Assembly: GCA_022824925.1 (NCBI GenBank)
Contig: JAJDYW010000015.1
Location: 1-61,233 of the forward strand
DNA: 61,233 nt
Origin: Dehalococcoidia bacterium
GTDB taxonomy: Bacteria > Chloroflexota > Dehalococcoidia > Tepidiformales > Tepidiformaceae
Direction of reading: 5' to 3'
The position numbers and the translations under genes are program-made. This document shows, in pieces, positions 57,701 through 61,233 of this stretch; positions within the stretch are counted from its first letter, which is position 1; every line of letters begins with the position of its first letter. The notes beneath the pieces are model-generated. The model was not told the DNA's origin and ran no database searches. It saw nothing but the letters and a program-made list of their open reading frames with translations.

Positions 57701-58570
57701 ATGTTCACGCCGCCCCCCAGCCGCTGGAGCGTGCCCTTCGATGGCTCCTTCAACGTGCGCGCCCACGCGACCTCCCCGCCCCCCGACGTCCCCGGCAGGA
57801 AGCAGCTGCGCACGGAGCGCAACGGCCTCGTCAAGGAGATCGACCGGCTCCAGTACCGCCTCTTCGTTGAGAACAGCCGCTCCCTCCTCCTCATCTTCCA
57901 GGCCCTCGACGCGGCCGGTAAGGACAGCACGATCCGCTCCGTGTTCCGGGGCGTGAACCCCGCCGGTCTGCAGGTCACGGCCTTTGCCGAGCCCTCTACC
58001 CTCGATCTCGACCACGACTTCCTCTGGCGCACGACCCGCGTCCTGCCCCAGCGCGGCCGCCTCGGCGTCTTCAACCGCAGCTACTACGAGGAGGTCCTCG
58101 TCGTCCGCGTCCACCCCGAGCTGCTCGAGCCCCAGCGCCTGCCGCTCATCGATGACCTGGACGATCTCTGGGAAGGCCGCCTCGCCTCCATCCGCGACCA
58201 CGAAGCCCACCTCGCTCGAAACGGCACCACCGTGCTCAAGTTCTGGCTCAACGTCTCGAGAGAGGCGCAGGCCGAGCGTCTTCGCGCGCGGGTCGAGGGC
58301 CGCGAGAAGCAGTGGAAGTTCTCCGAGTCGGACGTGCGCGACCGCCAGCACTGGGATGCCTACCTCGACGCCTACCAGTGCGCCCTCAACGCCACGTCCC
58401 GCCCGTGGGCCCCGTGGTACGCCATCCCCGCCGATAACAAGCCCTACATGCGCCTCGTGGTCGCCGGGATCATCGCCGAGACTCTCCGCGCCATGGACCC
58501 GCAACTCCCCCGCCTGGACCCCATCAGCCCGCAGGAGCAGGCGCGCATCCTCGATCAGCTCGAGCAGTAG
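57701..58570 (+). CDS. ppk2: Polyphosphate kinase 2 family protein
   Basis: Transfers phosphate between polyphosphate and nucleotides. The 289-residue protein has the Walker A-like segment FQALDAAGKDSTIRSVFRGVNP near residues 66-87, the lid-region sequence FLWRTTRVLPQRG near 107 and the Walker B segment FNRSYYEEVLVVRVHP near 124, then KFWLNVSREAQ and the WKFSESDVRDRQHWDAY stretch. This is the one-domain form (ADP/AMP/GDP phosphorylation); the subclass is not clear. A GAGGAG box precedes the ATG. A TACACT box about 30 bases upstream may be its -10. Confidence 0.92.
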   Translation: MFTPPPSRWSVPFDGSFNVRAHATSPPPDVPGRKQLRTERNGLVKEIDRLQYRLFVENSRSLLLIFQALDAAGKDSTIRSVFRGVNPAGLQVTAFAEPSTLDLDHDFLWRTTRVLPQRGRLGVFNRSYYEEVLVVRVHPELLEPQRLPLIDDLDDLWEGRLASIRDHEAHLARNGTTVLKFWLNVSREAQAERLRARVEGREKQWKFSESDVRDRQHWDAYLDAYQCALNATSRPWAPWYAIPADNKPYMRLVVAGIIAETLRAMDPQLPRLDPISPQEQARILDQLEQ

Positions 58571-58598
58571 CGGCGGCCGGGCAGGGGCCGGACAAGAG

Positions 58599-58628
58599 GA
58601 AGGGCCTCCCGTTTCCGGGAGGCCCTTC
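58599..58628. terminator. Strong hairpin between ppk2 and tRNA-fMet
   Basis: A perfect 13-bp stem (58599-58611 with 58616-58628) around the loop TTTC. It can end ppk2 transcripts on the plus strand and rRNA/tRNA transcripts on the minus strand; a T-rich TCCTCTTGT follows it on the minus strand only. Confidence 0.75.
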
Positions 58629-58638
58629 GCAGTTGGCC

Positions 58639-58713
<75 letters not shown>

Positions 58714-58718
58714 CCGAT

Positions 58719-58732
58719 GGTCCTGGCGGACC
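58719..58732 (-). other. Small hairpin in the 23S-tRNA spacer
   Basis: GGTCC (58719-58723) pairs with GGACC (58728-58732) around a 4-base loop, five bases before the tRNA on the minus strand. It may be a processing signal; no other structure and no 5S gene is found in the spacer. Confidence 0.35.
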
Positions 58733-58783
58733 TTCGCACTGAGGAGCGATGAAACCGCGAGTCGATTCATGGCGAGCCTCAAT

Positions 58784-61233
<2,450 letters not shown>

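Overview
The window is a contiguous piece of a high-GC, gene-dense bacterial chromosome. It carries about 50 protein genes, three tRNA genes and the 3' part of one 23S rRNA gene. The best guess for the host is Chloroflexota, possibly a Dehalococcoidia/SAR202-like lineage. This rests on two large membrane proteins of the DUF2298 (TIGR03662) and TIGR03663 families, which are known mainly from Chloroflexi and archaea, and on the richness in family III CoA-transferases, an enolase-superfamily enzyme and a luciferase-like flavin enzyme. The lineage is an inference; the gene families are read from the sequence. No phage, insertion sequence, CRISPR array or integrase was seen, and no gene-free stretch exceeds 300 bases.

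Layout. 1-4.5 kb: inositol-phosphate synthase, a small membrane protein, tRNA-Arg(TCT), a metallo-beta-lactamase-fold hydrolase, a GltD-like flavoprotein and a small acidic protein. 4.5-12.4 kb: a pair of CaiB/BaiF CoA-transferases facing three tandem MFS exporter paralogues (the third frameshifted), with a hemolysin-III family protein and a SnoaL-like protein. 12.4-19 kb: plsY, a phosphate-binding lipoprotein containing two almost identical PstS domains, a second CoA-transferase pair and a beta-lactamase-fold esterase. 19-24.8 kb: biotin genes bioA-bioF-bioD divergent from bioB, then an enolase-superfamily enzyme and a DCC-family protein. 24.8-31.8 kb: mutS-mutL, a DUF1461 membrane protein, an FmdB-type zinc ribbon, an alpha/beta hydrolase and small proteins. 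31.8-49.3 kb: a long minus-strand gene train rnc-smc-ftsY-DUF2298-GT-TIGR03663-flippase-like-FAD enzyme, followed by a NuoE/NuoF pair with its own promoter. 49.4-58.6 kb: a zinc-finger/HTH protein, an LLM flavin enzyme, pncA, a Tam-like methyltransferase, hydrolases, tRNA-Gly(CCC), an SDR plus CocE-type hydrolase and a PPK2 kinase. 58.6-61.2 kb: initiator tRNA followed directly upstream by 23S rRNA, with no 5S gene between them.

How the parts work together. The biotin block converts 8-amino-7-oxononanoate precursors to biotin. The rnc-smc-ftsY group covers RNA processing, chromosome organisation and protein targeting. The five membrane/flavin genes behind ftsY are translationally coupled or nearly so and look like one pathway acting on lipid-linked sugars at the envelope. 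In each CoA-transferase pair, one subunit keeps the catalytic aspartate and the other has lost it, which points to two heterodimeric enzymes. At least seven genes have a TANNNT box ending 6-8 bases before the ATG and no ribosome-binding site, which suggests frequent leaderless transcription. Three convergent gene pairs share a 4-base CTAG that serves as both stop codons.
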